Below, piece by piece: positions 50,751-64,000 of a stretch of DNA of 64,000 bases. How positions within the stretch are numbered: position 1 is the stretch's first letter; each line of letters begins with the position of its first letter. Position numbers and translations under genes: made by a program. Origin of the DNA: Cyprinodon diabolis (taxonomy: Eukaryota; Chordata; Actinopteri; Cyprinodontiformes; Cyprinodontidae). The stretch is taken from the NCBI GenBank assembly GCA_030533445.1, contig CM060080.1, forward strand, positions 38,983,380-39,047,379. The letters run 5' to 3'. Below the pieces are notes generated by a model. That model had not been told where the DNA came from. It worked only from the letters and a program-made list of their open reading frames with translations, and searched no databases.

Positions 50751-53700
50751 AATAGTACAGATTCATCAAAAAGATTAGCTATACAAGGGATTCAGATAAG
50801 CTCTGTGAAAGCAAATGTGTGAAAGACAAAATTGTTTCTACCCAGAAAAACACTTTATCTATGGGAAACAGTTTTTATGATAGTAAAGTGACCATTTGGA
50901 AACTTGGATTTAAGAAATAAAATTCAAAGCTGATGAAAGATGATCCAGCTCTTTTGCAATACCTGCATCATTAAGCAGGGAGTCAACAGCCAGACCATCA
51001 AGCTGAATATGAACATTAAAGTGTTTCAGGTAAAATTATTCTTTTACTCTGGTTTGCTTTTTGTTTTTGTTTTGTAAATATTGTAAATAGTTTAAGAATC
51101 AGTTGATGATTAATCCAGTAAAATCTGCATGGTTCAGCCATCAATGATTGGCTGCTCTGGCAATCTGTCTTTTTTCTCTCTTTTTGCCAGAGCCTCATAA
51201 AAAAGAGTAAATCTACTTCAAAATGGCGTCTCATATGTAACGTCCCATCCAGCTATGTCAAGTGAAGCATTGAAATTTTACTTAACCCTTAAGAGACAAA
51301 CAAACTGTCATGATTGAACAGATTTTTAGAGTTTAGGTGTTATGTTCAGTGGTGTCCGTACAGTGATATTTTTCACAGTTATGTTGTTATTGTATGGTCA
51401 AAGCACCATAGGCCTTTGCAATCGGTGCAATCAGTGCATGACTTTCAAAATTAAGGCAAGGTAACTCAGCTGTTGGGGAACATATCAGCGCTGATTATCT
51501 TACAGGCTCCTTACATTTTCTTTTTATGTTTCTTTTACAAAGTTCTGTAGGCTCCAGGTTTTTAAAGTCTTCAGGTACTGCTCTCAAAGAAATTTTTATT
51601 CTGACTTATTCCTCCTCTCTGCATCAATCATCATTTAAAGCTCAACACAAGCCAGAGACTGCTGTCATGATGGCCATTGTTCATCAACATCCAAATTTAA
51701 AAACATCACTCATGGGATTTTCTGGCAGGCATACGCTGGCCAGTTTTTTCTTTCACAGCTTTTTACAAGGCCCTCATTTCTGAGCATGGAAAATCGACAT
51801 ATCATTTCTGAGCTATACAAGCCCAAACACAATTAGACGGAAAACCTTGTTGAAATTTCCCATTTTGCTCTGAGAACTGTGCTGTACTGTTCTGATGAAA
51901 CTCAAATGAAAGCAGGGTGATAGATTTTCATTTCCCAGTCTGACACCATGCACTTTCTGAGCACAAAAAGCAAAAGGAATGCTATAATCATATGTTGCTT
52001 TGCTGCTGATTTGGTTTGGCTTTCTGCCTCAGTGCTGTGTTGTCAGTGCAAAAAAAGCAGCTCAACCTCCAGCTGAAATGGTAGTCTGTGAGTTCCCATG
52101 ATTAGTTTTTGTCTACGAAAAGCATCTCTGGACCAACATGACTATATGATCACACCTTTTTCACTTCTGTTTCATGCAATCCATTGCAGTTATTCAGGGA
52201 TGCAATTAACAGCCTAATGATTATAGATTTCTATCTAGGTTGGATGTTTCAAACATCACCAAAGTCTCCTGTTTTGCAGAGAATTACTTCTTCAGGGATA
52301 ATGAGGAATCGTGTTTACAATTTAATTCACATATTGAAATCAGCCAAGGCGGGATCAATATGTTATAATACAGTTGTGCAGTTCTTCTAACAAGGTTGTT
52401 TTAATAACCAGCAGCAGTTTTAATGCTTTCCTCCATGAGCTAATTGTAACTTAATACCCCTGATAAGCAACACACATCAGGGGAATTAAGATGGATGTGT
52501 TGCTGCCTGAAGTAAAAATGGATTCCTAGACGGATATTGTAGTGCTTCCCCCCTTTTTTTGTCTTTCTTTTGCCCTCTAACAGCATTGTTGCACTGTGAA
52601 TCATGGCTTTCAATCAATTCATTCAATCTCGCTCCCCCACCCCCCACCAAGTATCCAGCAGCGAACCCCCCCCCCCTGAGGGAACCACCACTTGTTTCAA
52701 CAGGCCCAAACATGTCTTTGTCTGCTACAGATTCTGAGAAAATGGAGCAGGTGCAGAAAAGTGGAGCACACCAACTGAAGAAGCAGCTGAATCGCAACAC
52801 AGCTCCCGTCTGTCCTCATCCTCCAGGTGAAGGCCTTTTCTCATGCACGTGTTTAAAGAGGAAACATGAAAGAGGAAAGAGATATATTGACCAAATGGAA
52901 GCTCAGTGGTGTGATTCGTCATTGGATCTGAAGCGTGAGCACACCACTGAGGGTCAGAAGGAAAAGGTTTAATTGCTTTCAGCCTAGAGGTTAAAACAAA
53001 TGAAATTGAACACTTAGACCCCACCCCCACCCAACAGCACTGGATCAACTATAATTAACCATAATCTCTGCACGACAAATTCTCTGATAATAGATCGTTT
53101 TTGATGTACATTACCTTTCAAAAGTATTTAAACCCTTATTTGTTTTGATGTTTTGTCATTTTTCCAATACAATTGTATTATGTTCCCTGAGTCAATACTT
53201 TGTGGAGCCACTTTCTTATCTGAAATTTACAGCCTAAGTGATAAGTCTCTAAGGAAGAAAGGCAGTGCTGAAAAACAGCAAATTAAAAACAAGCCACATC
53301 AACTGCAAGATGGATGGAGCACAATAAAGGTTTGATACTAAAGACCTTCAAAAATACATCACATTTAAAAAAAAAAAAGTATTCTTCTACTTTTTGTTTC
53401 TGTCTGTTTCTAACTAATCAGTCACTTAAATTCGTGATTTACACAGGAATAATATTTTGTTTTGTTTCTTTGATAAAAGAACCTTCTGTTTTTTTATTGA
53501 AAATAGAAAAAAAGTATCAGTTAAGCATTCAGACCAAATCTTTTTTAGGCTTTTTAATAATGGCTTGCTAAGGCTCATAATCTTCCTTTCTTTCTTCGTT
53601 AGATTATCAATCTGAGCCTTTGTCTTAAAAGTCTGCCTACCAAACTAGCAATTGATACCATACTGCCGGATAAACTCAGTCATTCTCTGGTTGATCAATA

Positions 53701-54263
53701 ATGTTAATAGTAGATGCGGTTCTCATAAATAATATTGCTAATGAACTCTGGAACATTACCAACTGATGGTAAAAGTGTCCTAAGGCTGAGTTATGGCTGG
53801 GATTTTGGGTCGGTCGCCATGGTCATTCCATGAGCATGAAGAAGTGCTGCATGTGTTCATGCTTATTGTTGGAGTACAGGAGGAAGTACACCTATAACCA
53901 GTGAGAAGCAAGTGAGATGGAGAAGAAAGACCTTACACACTGAAACAGCTGTATTTCCAATTGAAAACTTTAGTTTTCATCAACTTTATTCTGTTTCTAG
54001 CAAAGTTTTAAACTATGAGGAGAAGACTAGAATTTGTCTTCTTTGTAAAGAATATAAAATTGTTTAACTGGACTCTAATTAATTCTTTTTCCTGTTTTTT
54101 TTATTTTTTAAACTTTGCCCTGAGTTTTGCCGCCACTTTTGCTCTTGTGATCCTCTCTAATAATGTGTTTAGTTATTCACTCTCAGTACTTTTTCCCTCG
54201 GTTTTCTCCAATCTTCCCCTCACCGATGCAGATCCTTGCTAATCAGTGGCTTTGTCTGAAAAT
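50751..54263. other. Intergenic DNA, no gene recognised
   Basis: Mostly AT-rich. A C-rich stretch (C-runs at 52630-52678) and several short frames without domains. No repeat ends are defined. Confidence 0.35.
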
Positions 54264-54268
54264 GTTTA

Positions 54269-55721
54269 TGTTATGATTTAACTAAAGATCAGACCCAAAT
54301 GCAGAAGACCAAAAAGAGAGACCAGGGAAAATTTTAACAGGTTTATTTAGTAAATGAGATGAGTCCAGTGCTGCTCTGAACACTGCTCAACCGGAACTGA
54401 TAGGTGAGGGGAAGACACTGCAGTTAGTTCAGGCTCAGTTGGAAATTAGATTCTTTGGCTTGAAGAGGAGGAAAAGTTTGCAGTCTCGTGTTTCCAGAAA
54501 AGATGTCCTTTATTGAATCCAGTCTGTGTGGGATGTTCCAGCGATTGTCTTGTTTGATGGTGGGCAGACAGGGTTTACTCAGACTGTGGTTGTTCCTTGG
54601 TGAACGGAGAAGCTGACTGCCACTCAGATTTCCTGCGGTACTTGAATGGGCTGTGGTGCAGATGAATCCCTTGCTCAGTTTGAAACTCAAACGATGCCTC
54701 GGAGGAAAGTGGATCCAAACCTCCAGTTTGAATCCCCAGCTCAGTTTGAGGCTCAGTTGATCATTCCAGGGAGAGAAGGTGTCATGTTGGGTCTAAGGAG
54801 CTCAACCCAAATGCAGAACACCACGGAGACAGAGTAAAAGTTAACAACTGTTTATTGAGAGATTCACACAATAAAGTTATTTGCACTGATACTGGAACGG
54901 GTCCGGGACTGGAAACACAGGGCTCTCTGCAGAGAGGGACAGTCTGATTAGCCAAGTAGCAGAGGAGTCTTGACAGAGCTTGTGATTGATCTGTACCTGA
55001 TGGTAGATCAGACTGAGCGTTGGAGAGAGGGAACCAGAAGGGTCCGGAGACTGAGGGTTCAGCAGAGGATTTAGCAGCGGCAGGACTTGACTTCAGACTT
55101 GAGAGGTTCAGACCTTGAGTTGTTTCCCTAGTTCTCTCCTGAGAACTAGCTTGCAGGTTAGGGCTTTTGATCTTCTGGTTTGGCTTCACAGAGCAGGCAG
55201 GCAGGTCTTTGAGTGTGAGCTCCTCCAGAGCTCCTGAGTCAAAAGGGTCTTCCTAGGAAGGTAGAGAGGACAAAGGCAGGTTAGAATCAGGTTGGCTTTC
55301 TAAGCAGTCAGAGATTCAGGCAACAGGTTTGGCTCAGGCTTGCTAACCATAACTGTTTAACACTCTGGCACTGAAGGGAAGTTCAGCCGCTGCTTATAAA
55401 GCTGGTCTCCTGATGAGATGATCAGCCGCAGGTGTGCTGGTGGCTTCAGCTCAGGAGACCCGGGGACGCCCTCTGCTGGCGAAAGGTGGCAGATCTCCAG
55501 ATCCCAACAGAAGGTCCGGAACGTCCATTTTGCAGGATGACTTCCCAAAACTGGCAAACACTAAAGCCCTGAGGTAGTGCCAGTCAGCAGCTTAAGAACA
55601 CTCCACAGGTAATGAGGCAACGAGCTGCAGGTGTGCAGGGAGGCCCAATAAGGAAGGGGCACCACCTGGTGAAGGAAAAAAGGAAACACAGAAACAACCC
55701 ACAAGAACTGGATTCCTGACA
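54269..55721 (-). mobile_element. Solo LTR, family 2, split by a family-1 LTR; duplication GTTTA
   Basis: On the minus strand it starts TGTCAGGAATCCAGTTC and ends CATAACA, flanked by perfect GTTTA (54264-54268 and 55722-55726). The inner LTR at 54780-55509 was inserted later, leaving an intrinsic length of about 718 bp. A second copy of the family is at 60088-60758 (shared blocks ATCCAGTCTGTGTGGG and GGTGTGCAGGGAGGCCCAA). Confidence 0.85.
54780..55509 (-). mobile_element. Solo LTR, family 1 (copy E), inside the family-2 LTR; duplication GAAGG
   Basis: On the minus strand it starts TGTTGGGATCTGGAG and ends CATGACA, with perfect GAAGG flanks (54775-54779 and 55510-55514). It carries a CTCF-like core CCAGCAGAGGGCGTC at 55465-55479 (minus). 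An AATAAA lies near its 3' end (minus strand, about 54870). Confidence 0.9.
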
Positions 55722-55726
55722 GTTTA

Positions 55727-58388
55727 TAGGGATGGTCAGGGAGGGACCAATGTCAGCCGAGGGTTGGCTGAAAGTGGAACCAGTTCAGGGTCACTCTACA
55801 CTAGAGGTGTCAAGTAACAAAGTACAAATACTTCATTACTGTACTGAAGTAGAAATTTTGGCTGTCTATACTTTACTAGAGTAAATATTTTTTAGAAAAC
55901 ATTTTACTTCAACTCATTATTATTTTTTTTTTTACAATTATCTCTACTTTCTACTCTTTACATTTTAAAATTAGACTCAGTAGTTTTGTTTCATTGAATG
56001 TGATTTTCGTTTTGAAAAAAATAAAAGACATCAAAATAATTTGTTTCATCCAAACAATTTCTTTGTGGTTTGACAAGGTGCTGCACCAACTTGTTGTTCG
56101 CCACATACCAAACCAAATAGCTTTTCAAGATGATGCAAAGTTTAATTTGACACCGTTACCATTATTTATAAAACTAAGAAAATTAAGTATAAGGAAGTTA
56201 TCATCAGAACTGTAAAATGTTCCTTTAATAAGGTAGTGCTGTAACCAGGGGGTGGTGGCAGGGGGGGGTTCTATTTCTATTTGTTTACGCATCTACTTTT
56301 GCTCAAAGCGGGAAGCTGGTTGCGTAAATATGTTTTAAATCATTTCATTGAGACTGTCTCTCTGTGGGTCTGTGAGAGATCTATCTGTGCGCTTCCCACC
56401 TTCTTCTATTTGAGATCTGGGCCGCTGCTGTCCTCCCACAGCTTCCGACGCTCCTTCCTATCCTCACCAGCAGAGGTCTGCATGCAAGAGCATCATCTGT
56501 CACCGAGTTTTCCAAATATTGTTCTTATATGGGCAATTTCTGGAAGAAGGAAATCCACCTTATGTAAGAGTATTATTCTGTTTTTGAATGAAACTAAACA
56601 GCAATGATGTGTTTCAGTGGAAGATGCATGTAGGGTGATAAAAATAAACTGGATCAGTGTTGGCCCACTGCAGAATATAGTTATATAAACTAAGGACAAA
56701 TATATCCAGACCGTATTTTGCATGCAGAAGATAAGTGTTGATTCTAAACATTCAGGAATTAATGTAAGCTGAATTTGAACACTAATATTTAGTAATTCAT
56801 TTTAAAACAGTAACATCTGACAGAGGGAATATTATCAGTGCTGATTACTGATTATTGTAGTTTTCATTTGGACATTTAAAATGATTCCTGATATTCAACA
56901 ACAAAGCCAATTTAGAGTGAGATGCACCATTTCAATCTGTTATCCAATGCTTTGCAAAGTATTCAATCTTCCTAATCATAAAAAAAAGCTTTGGTTTAAT
57001 TAGCATGTCTAGTCTTTTTAAGTCTACCTGTGTGTTAGACTGGGGATTACAACAGAGAGTTCTGTGAAAACTTTGTGGAGAAAATTCCAACAAGTTTCCA
57101 ATAATTTGCTTTTTTTTTGCATTTTGAACATTTGAAGCAACATAATAAGAAAATGGAAAGAGTGGAATAACTGCAAAAGAAAGCTAGGAGGAATCCTGCT
57201 TAGGTTTGATTCAGCAAACATCTGGTTAAATGAAACCATTTTGTTAATATTTGTAGAAAGTCTCTAACTTGATGCTTAAAAGCGACTCTAAAACTTCTGC
57301 TAATTCGGAGTCCTTAGAAATACAAAGATCTTTAATTTGGCCCCTGCAGCTGTTAAAATGTATTTTTAGCCAAAATCTTAAGCAGAAGAACCTCAGCTTA
57401 ATTTATTTTAAATTTATTTTAAATGTTTCAAAGCCTATATGAGTAATTAAACCTTTTTACATTTCCATCATCTTTCTGAACAACATCTGCTAAAAATGAT
57501 TTAGCTGACTATGAGGAATTCATACTAATGCTAAATATATACTTTACTTATTTTAAATAATGACTAATAGTATTAAAAGTAAGAGAGAGGTCTGAGTCAC
57601 TGTGCAATCTGTCATTCAACATTCAAAACACAAACCAGACATTTACAAAGACAGGAAAGAGCAATGCAGTGAAACATCTAAACATCAAAGTTATATGTTT
57701 TGAATATTTTAAACATTAGGTCAACTTTGCTGGAGGGCAATCATTTGTGTTTGCAGCAAATAAGATGGGTTTGATTCCATGCATGTTCAACACTTTTTCT
57801 TTCACGCTCAGAGCCTAATTAATGTGATAATGTGCCAAATGTTAATGACCTCCTCAGAGCTCTAAGTGTTAATGCATTTCAGTGAGACTTCGGCTTAATG
57901 CAGGAAGGTTTGTGATTCACTATTAAAATGTGAATGAGAGAATCCCAAAGTAGACAAACAGGCTGCATAGCGACGCATGTACTGCTGCTGTAATAGATGC
58001 TGTGATTGGTTGGTTACACTGGGAGCATAAACAAAGACTATTTTATGTATCAGAAAGAAACGGCAGAAAAGCCATATCTAAAACACAAGTAAGATATTAT
58101 AGAGACAGAAACAAACAAAACAAAACACAACAGTATTTATTTAGACATGTGGTGCAACTAAAAGCAAAGTCTTTAGCATAATTATAGTTCATATATAATA
58201 TTTGCAGGTAATAGTGCAATTAAAATGCAAAGTGATTTATTTTAGGGAGCATGAAGGAAGAGGTTTGAGAGACAATTTTTTTAATTACAATTTCACAAAA
58301 TTCGTATTCGTACCCGAAATAAAACTTTACACTTGTTTTATATTTTTATTTAAGTAACTGTAGTTTACCCAACCCCATCCCAAACTCA
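55727..58388. other. Intergenic DNA with a hAT fragment at about 55804-56020
   Basis: AGAGGTGTCAAGTAAC at 55805 matches the end of the hAT family seen at 24977-28807, but the opposite end was not found. The remaining sequence, including a conserved-looking block around 57820-57905, shows no gene. Whether that block is a conserved regulatory element cannot be judged here. Confidence 0.4.
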
Positions 58389-58395
58389 AACTGCT

Positions 58396-58780
58396 CAATC
58401 TATTCTCATTATGAGTGCGTGTGAAATCGTACGAAAAGTTATGCACCGTAATTTCGTACGTTTTGGACGTTTTTTTCGTCGTATGCGCATCTGACGCACC
58501 ATTCACGAATATAGAATATAAATTACAACTAGCCCTAACCCTGACCCTAACCCTAACCCTAAGATATAAAACAGCAAGCAACGTAGTTAGAGACCTAAAT
58601 AAGTGATGATTGCACTGTTTTTCCCATTTTTACGTCCGTCCGTGGATCTGCTTTTTTTTTTCTGTCTGCCAGCGCATGCGCACTGATGTGGATTTTTGAG
58701 GAAAAACGTCCAAAAACGTACGAAACAGTGTGCATAACTTTTTGTACGATTTCACACGCACTCATAATGAGAATATGTTG
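58396..58780. mobile_element. 385-bp MITE with ~75-bp inverted ends and a telomere-like core
   Basis: Inverted arms contain TATTCTCATTATGAGTGCGT followed by GTGAAATCGTAC on both sides. Flanks AACTGCT (58389-58395 and 58781-58787) form a perfect 7-bp duplication. Between the arms lies CCCTAACCCTGACCCTAACC and further units (58533-58562). No coding capacity. Confidence 0.82.
58533..58562. repeat. Telomere-type (CCCTAA)n, five units
   Basis: Five CCCTAA units, one with a G substitution, inside the MITE. The motif is the vertebrate telomere repeat on the complementary strand. Confidence 0.9.
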
Positions 58781-58787
58781 AACTGCT

Positions 58788-60087
58788 GATATGTTCTTAA
58801 CAAGGACCTTAAAGGTTAGACAATATGCCAAATTCACAGTATAAACATTCTGTAACAGTCATACATGTCCTGAAGGCAGAGATTAAAGAAAAAATCCCTT
58901 TCACCTCTATCATTGCCTTGTTACACCTCTATTATAATATGTGCTCAAAATTGTCTGTTTGATAAGTATTCCCCTGATGATGTCATCAGGGGTAATAAGC
59001 TGTCCAGAACAGTCAAGCTACGGCCTTCATGTTAGGTATTATTGCATCCTCCTAGGCTATCCTTGCAAACCCTGAGTGATTGTCATGGTTGAAGGTGGTG
59101 GAGGCGTGGCGAGGGTGGGGGGGCGTGGAAAAACAAAACAGCTCATCCAGAGGAGGACTGTATTAGGGTTTTTTTTTGGTAAAGGCTTTCTGCCAAATCT
59201 GAGAGGATTTTTTTGCTGCACAAAGGCAAAAACATACTCTGGGGGGCCTCATTGTTCATATTTCAAATGTAGCATAACAGGAGACTTTTAGCTCAAACTC
59301 AGTTCACATCATAGGTCTAAACCAACATTCATCAGTTTCATCAGACTTAACCCCTTGATGCCCACTGTTGGAAATATGCAACAAACCCTTTGCTTTAAAT
59401 AAAGCAGCCAAGGTAGTGCATATATTCCCCTACTCCAATTATTACACATTCAATGTGGACCTAAGAAAGAAAGCACTTGTTTTCAGTGCAGCTGGTCCCT
59501 GACTGTGTTTGCTATCATAGGCCATTATAACTGCAATCACAATGCAGTATACCTACTTTTCTATTTGTTTTCAGTGCTAAAGTCAAAGTAACAATCTCAA
59601 TTTGGCAACTAATTAAGTTAAACGTCCAAAACATATTTTTATATACCCATGTTTCTCTTTATATACACATTTATATTAAACTAGTCATAAATGGGGTCAA
59701 GATTTAGTCAAAGCAAAATCTCATTCCCACTGTCAGCAAAGTATTTATTGTATTAAAGTGAAGGAGCAGATATTAGAATATTATCTTTTGTTCCAGATTA
59801 ATCTCGGTCTTTGTTTACTCATGCAAATCCAATCAGAAGGACCTGAGGTGTCAGCTATACCCCGCTGTTACCTGACACACTTGCAGAACCTTACAGAAGC
59901 AACACAAGAACCTACAGCAATAATGTCCATGTGAGGTTTCCTTTTTAAAACCCATAGAGAGTATGGAAACAATTGTTTTGAACAAACTCATGACATTTTT
60001 GGTTATTGTGCATTGAAATCAGTGTTAGTGTTTTGTTTTCTCTGCTGCATTAATGCTCGTCATCACTACAAAAACAATGACTGTTTT
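58788..60087. other. Intergenic DNA, no gene recognised
   Basis: A perfect 10-bp-arm palindrome (CCCCTGATGA, two bases, TCATCAGGGG) lies at 58971-58992. Nothing else is supported. Confidence 0.4.
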
Positions 60088-60758
60088 GGCTACAGCTTTA
60101 ACAGCTTTATTTGAAGCAATATGAACGGAGGTTGGATCTGGAAATCAGAACTGGTGAACCGGAACTGGAAAGTCTGAAGGGGAGATCACACAGATCAGTT
60201 CAGGGACCGTGGGAAATGAGACTGCGGCTTGAATTATGCTGGACACGGACTCACGCTTGAGGGGGCTCTTGTCAATCCGTGAATCCAGTCTGTGTGGGTT
60301 TATCCAGAGAAGAGGGAACTCTTTGGAGAGCGGACAGGTAGACATGCGTTGGACCCAGAGGAGTAATGGAGCGGACTGTCACTTGGATTTCCAATGGGAA
60401 CTTGAACGGATTATTTGGAGGTTTTCCCCTGCTCAGTGTATTCTCAGTGATTCCTTCCAAGGGGAGAAAGGTCCAGGCAATCAGTTTTCATAGGAAGGCT
60501 TCCTGTTGAAGAGCAAAGACACATAAAACTCAGAGAAACAAGGCTAGGTTAGACTCTGCTAATCTAAGCTTGGCTAGAGTACCCAAAACTAGCAAACACT
60601 CTGGCGTCGAGGCAGTGACAGCCCACAGCTCAAATACTCCTCCAGTAATGAACCAACGAGCAGCAGGTGTGCAGGGAGGCCCAACGAGGACAGGGCACCA
60701 CCTGGTGCTGAAGAGAGAAGAAACACACAAACAACCCACACAATCTGGATTCCTAACG
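60088..60758 (-). mobile_element. LTR family 2, second copy (one end uncertain)
   Basis: It shares long blocks with the LTR at 54269-55721, including AATCCAGTCTGTGTGGG and the GCACCACCTGGTG block near its right end. The left (3') tip is about 70 bp shorter than in the other copy. GTTTT lies on both sides (60083-60087, 60759-60763), but as the left tip is not a normal LTR end this may be chance. Confidence 0.65.
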
Positions 60759-60844
60759 GTTTTAAATATTTGCTTTGTCTTGAATTTAAAAAAGAACGGG
60801 GGAAACAAAGAATCACAAATATTTTGAGAATATAACCAAACAAT

Positions 60845-60990
60845 CTTTGAGAGCATATAAGTACCTGGAGAGAACCTGCAAACCTGGAGGGAAGCTGCAA
60901 ACTTGATGCAGAAAGACCGCGGGGCAGGAATCGAACCCAGGACTTTCTTCCTGCAAGGAAACAGTGCTACAAACTGCACCATGCAGCCCA
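60845..60990 (-). mobile_element. tRNA-derived SINE
   Basis: The minus strand begins TGGGCTGCATGGTGCAGTTT and continues with a clear B box GGGTTCGATTCC about 50 bases on, the two-part RNA polymerase III promoter of a tRNA. The body runs towards 60845 and has no clear tail. It is the better preserved relative of the fragment at 24222-24309. Confidence 0.75.
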
Positions 60991-60991
60991 T

Positions 60992-61480
60992 TTATTAAAT
61001 CAGCTTGTGTTTAATTAATGTTTATGATGTAAGAGATGTATTTTATGAGCCATTTTACTGACATATGTTATGTCAAATTATATTGCTATATTCTGAACTA
61101 ATTTGATCTACCTGTAACTGTAACATAAATAGTTTTAAAATTAGATAATTTTGTAAATAATTGATCCAATTATGTACTATTTAAAATTTCAGAATTACTA
61201 TTTATTGTTGGAACAAAAAGGGCATCTTTTCTTCAGACAATTCACAGTAAAGTATTTGGTATGTTGAAATATAGAGATATTCTTGTATTCAGAAGGTTTT
61301 AGCTTGATCAAGTATTAATAATTATATATTTTTTCCTTTATTGGATCAGAGTTTAAATGCTCACAGACTACCCAATGTTTAAAGCTCATTAATGGGGGAT
61401 GCCTAATGATGGACTAGCTGTCCAATAGTTCTATGGAATGCAGTGAGTGACCAATGGGCTTTGGTGTTGAGCTGCTGCTG
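60992..61480. other. trim9 upstream region
   Basis: AT-rich to about 61430, then more balanced base composition approaching exon 1. CCAAT-type words (GTCCAATAG near 61420, GACCAATGG near 61450, and an inverted ATTGG near 61490) are compatible with a promoter within a few hundred bases of the start codon. No TATA box is seen; the transcription start is unknown. Confidence 0.4.
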
Positions 61481-61657
61481 CTTGCTGATTGGTGGAAGGA
61501 GCTGCTGCCTCCTCTCTACAGACGCTTCTCCTTTGGTCAAGGTTGCACTTGCGGCTGCATCAGGACGCGTCCGGAGCGCATTTACGCACCCAGAGCAGCC
61601 TGATCAGTAGAAGCTCCGCTCTGTTTCACTCCACTCAGGATCCGCATCTACAAATAA

Positions 61658-64000
<2,343 letters not shown>

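Noticed and set aside
52486..52972. Overlapping frames of 104 and 137 residues on opposite strands
   Set aside because: Composition is low-complexity (Pro runs from C tracts), with no splice context or recognisable domain.
58971..58992. Perfect 10-bp-arm palindrome as a possible regulatory hairpin
   Set aside because: Isolated and short; no transcript, terminator context or second copy supports a function.

Overview
The window is from a ray-finned fish genome, most likely an advanced (acanthomorph) teleost. It has intron-split vertebrate genes, fish-type Tc1/mariner, hAT, L2-like LINE and tRNA-derived SINE repeats, and AT-rich intergenic DNA. The species cannot be named from sequence alone. 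Two host genes are supported. On the minus strand, tmx1 (thioredoxin-related transmembrane protein 1) can be followed through all eight coding exons from 32113 down to 21874, with phase-compatible splice junctions throughout and a predicted product of 302 residues. On the plus strand, the first coding exon of trim9 (neuronal RING E3 ligase) runs from 61664 to a splice donor at 62501; its remaining exons lie beyond the window. The genes are head to head about 29.5 kb apart, the same divergent order as human TRIM9 and TMX1 on chromosome 14q22.

Layout. 1-2440: a decayed L2-like LINE split by a 525-bp mobile cassette carrying the first exon of a RecQ-like helicase. 3.8-4.5 kb: a solo LTR. 9.6-18.4 kb: a small MITE and three Tc1-like elements. 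21.5-32.3 kb: tmx1, whose intron 5 holds a three-layer nest (hAT containing a long-TIR palindromic element containing Tc1), and whose introns 2 and 7 hold hAT, SINE and LINE copies. 32.3-61.5 kb: the tmx1-trim9 intergenic region, with a GATA microsatellite, an L2-like copy, several solo LTRs (two nested cases), a hAT containing a LINE fragment, and a MITE carrying telomere-like repeats. 61.6-64 kb: trim9 exon 1 and the start of intron 1.

Most of the interest is in the mobile DNA, because target-site duplications can be read directly and the insertions can be ordered in time. Three points stand out. (1) Two roughly 525-bp copies of a RecQ-first-exon cassette have matching ends and 11-bp target duplications; one is inserted in the catalytic YADD codons of a LINE reverse transcriptase and one inside another solo LTR. 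(2) An LTR family with five copies here carries a CTCF-like core motif near its 5' end; in one copy that end is amplified into four 66-bp repeats. (3) There is a triple nested insertion in tmx1 intron 5. All function calls come from reading the sequence; no database search was possible.
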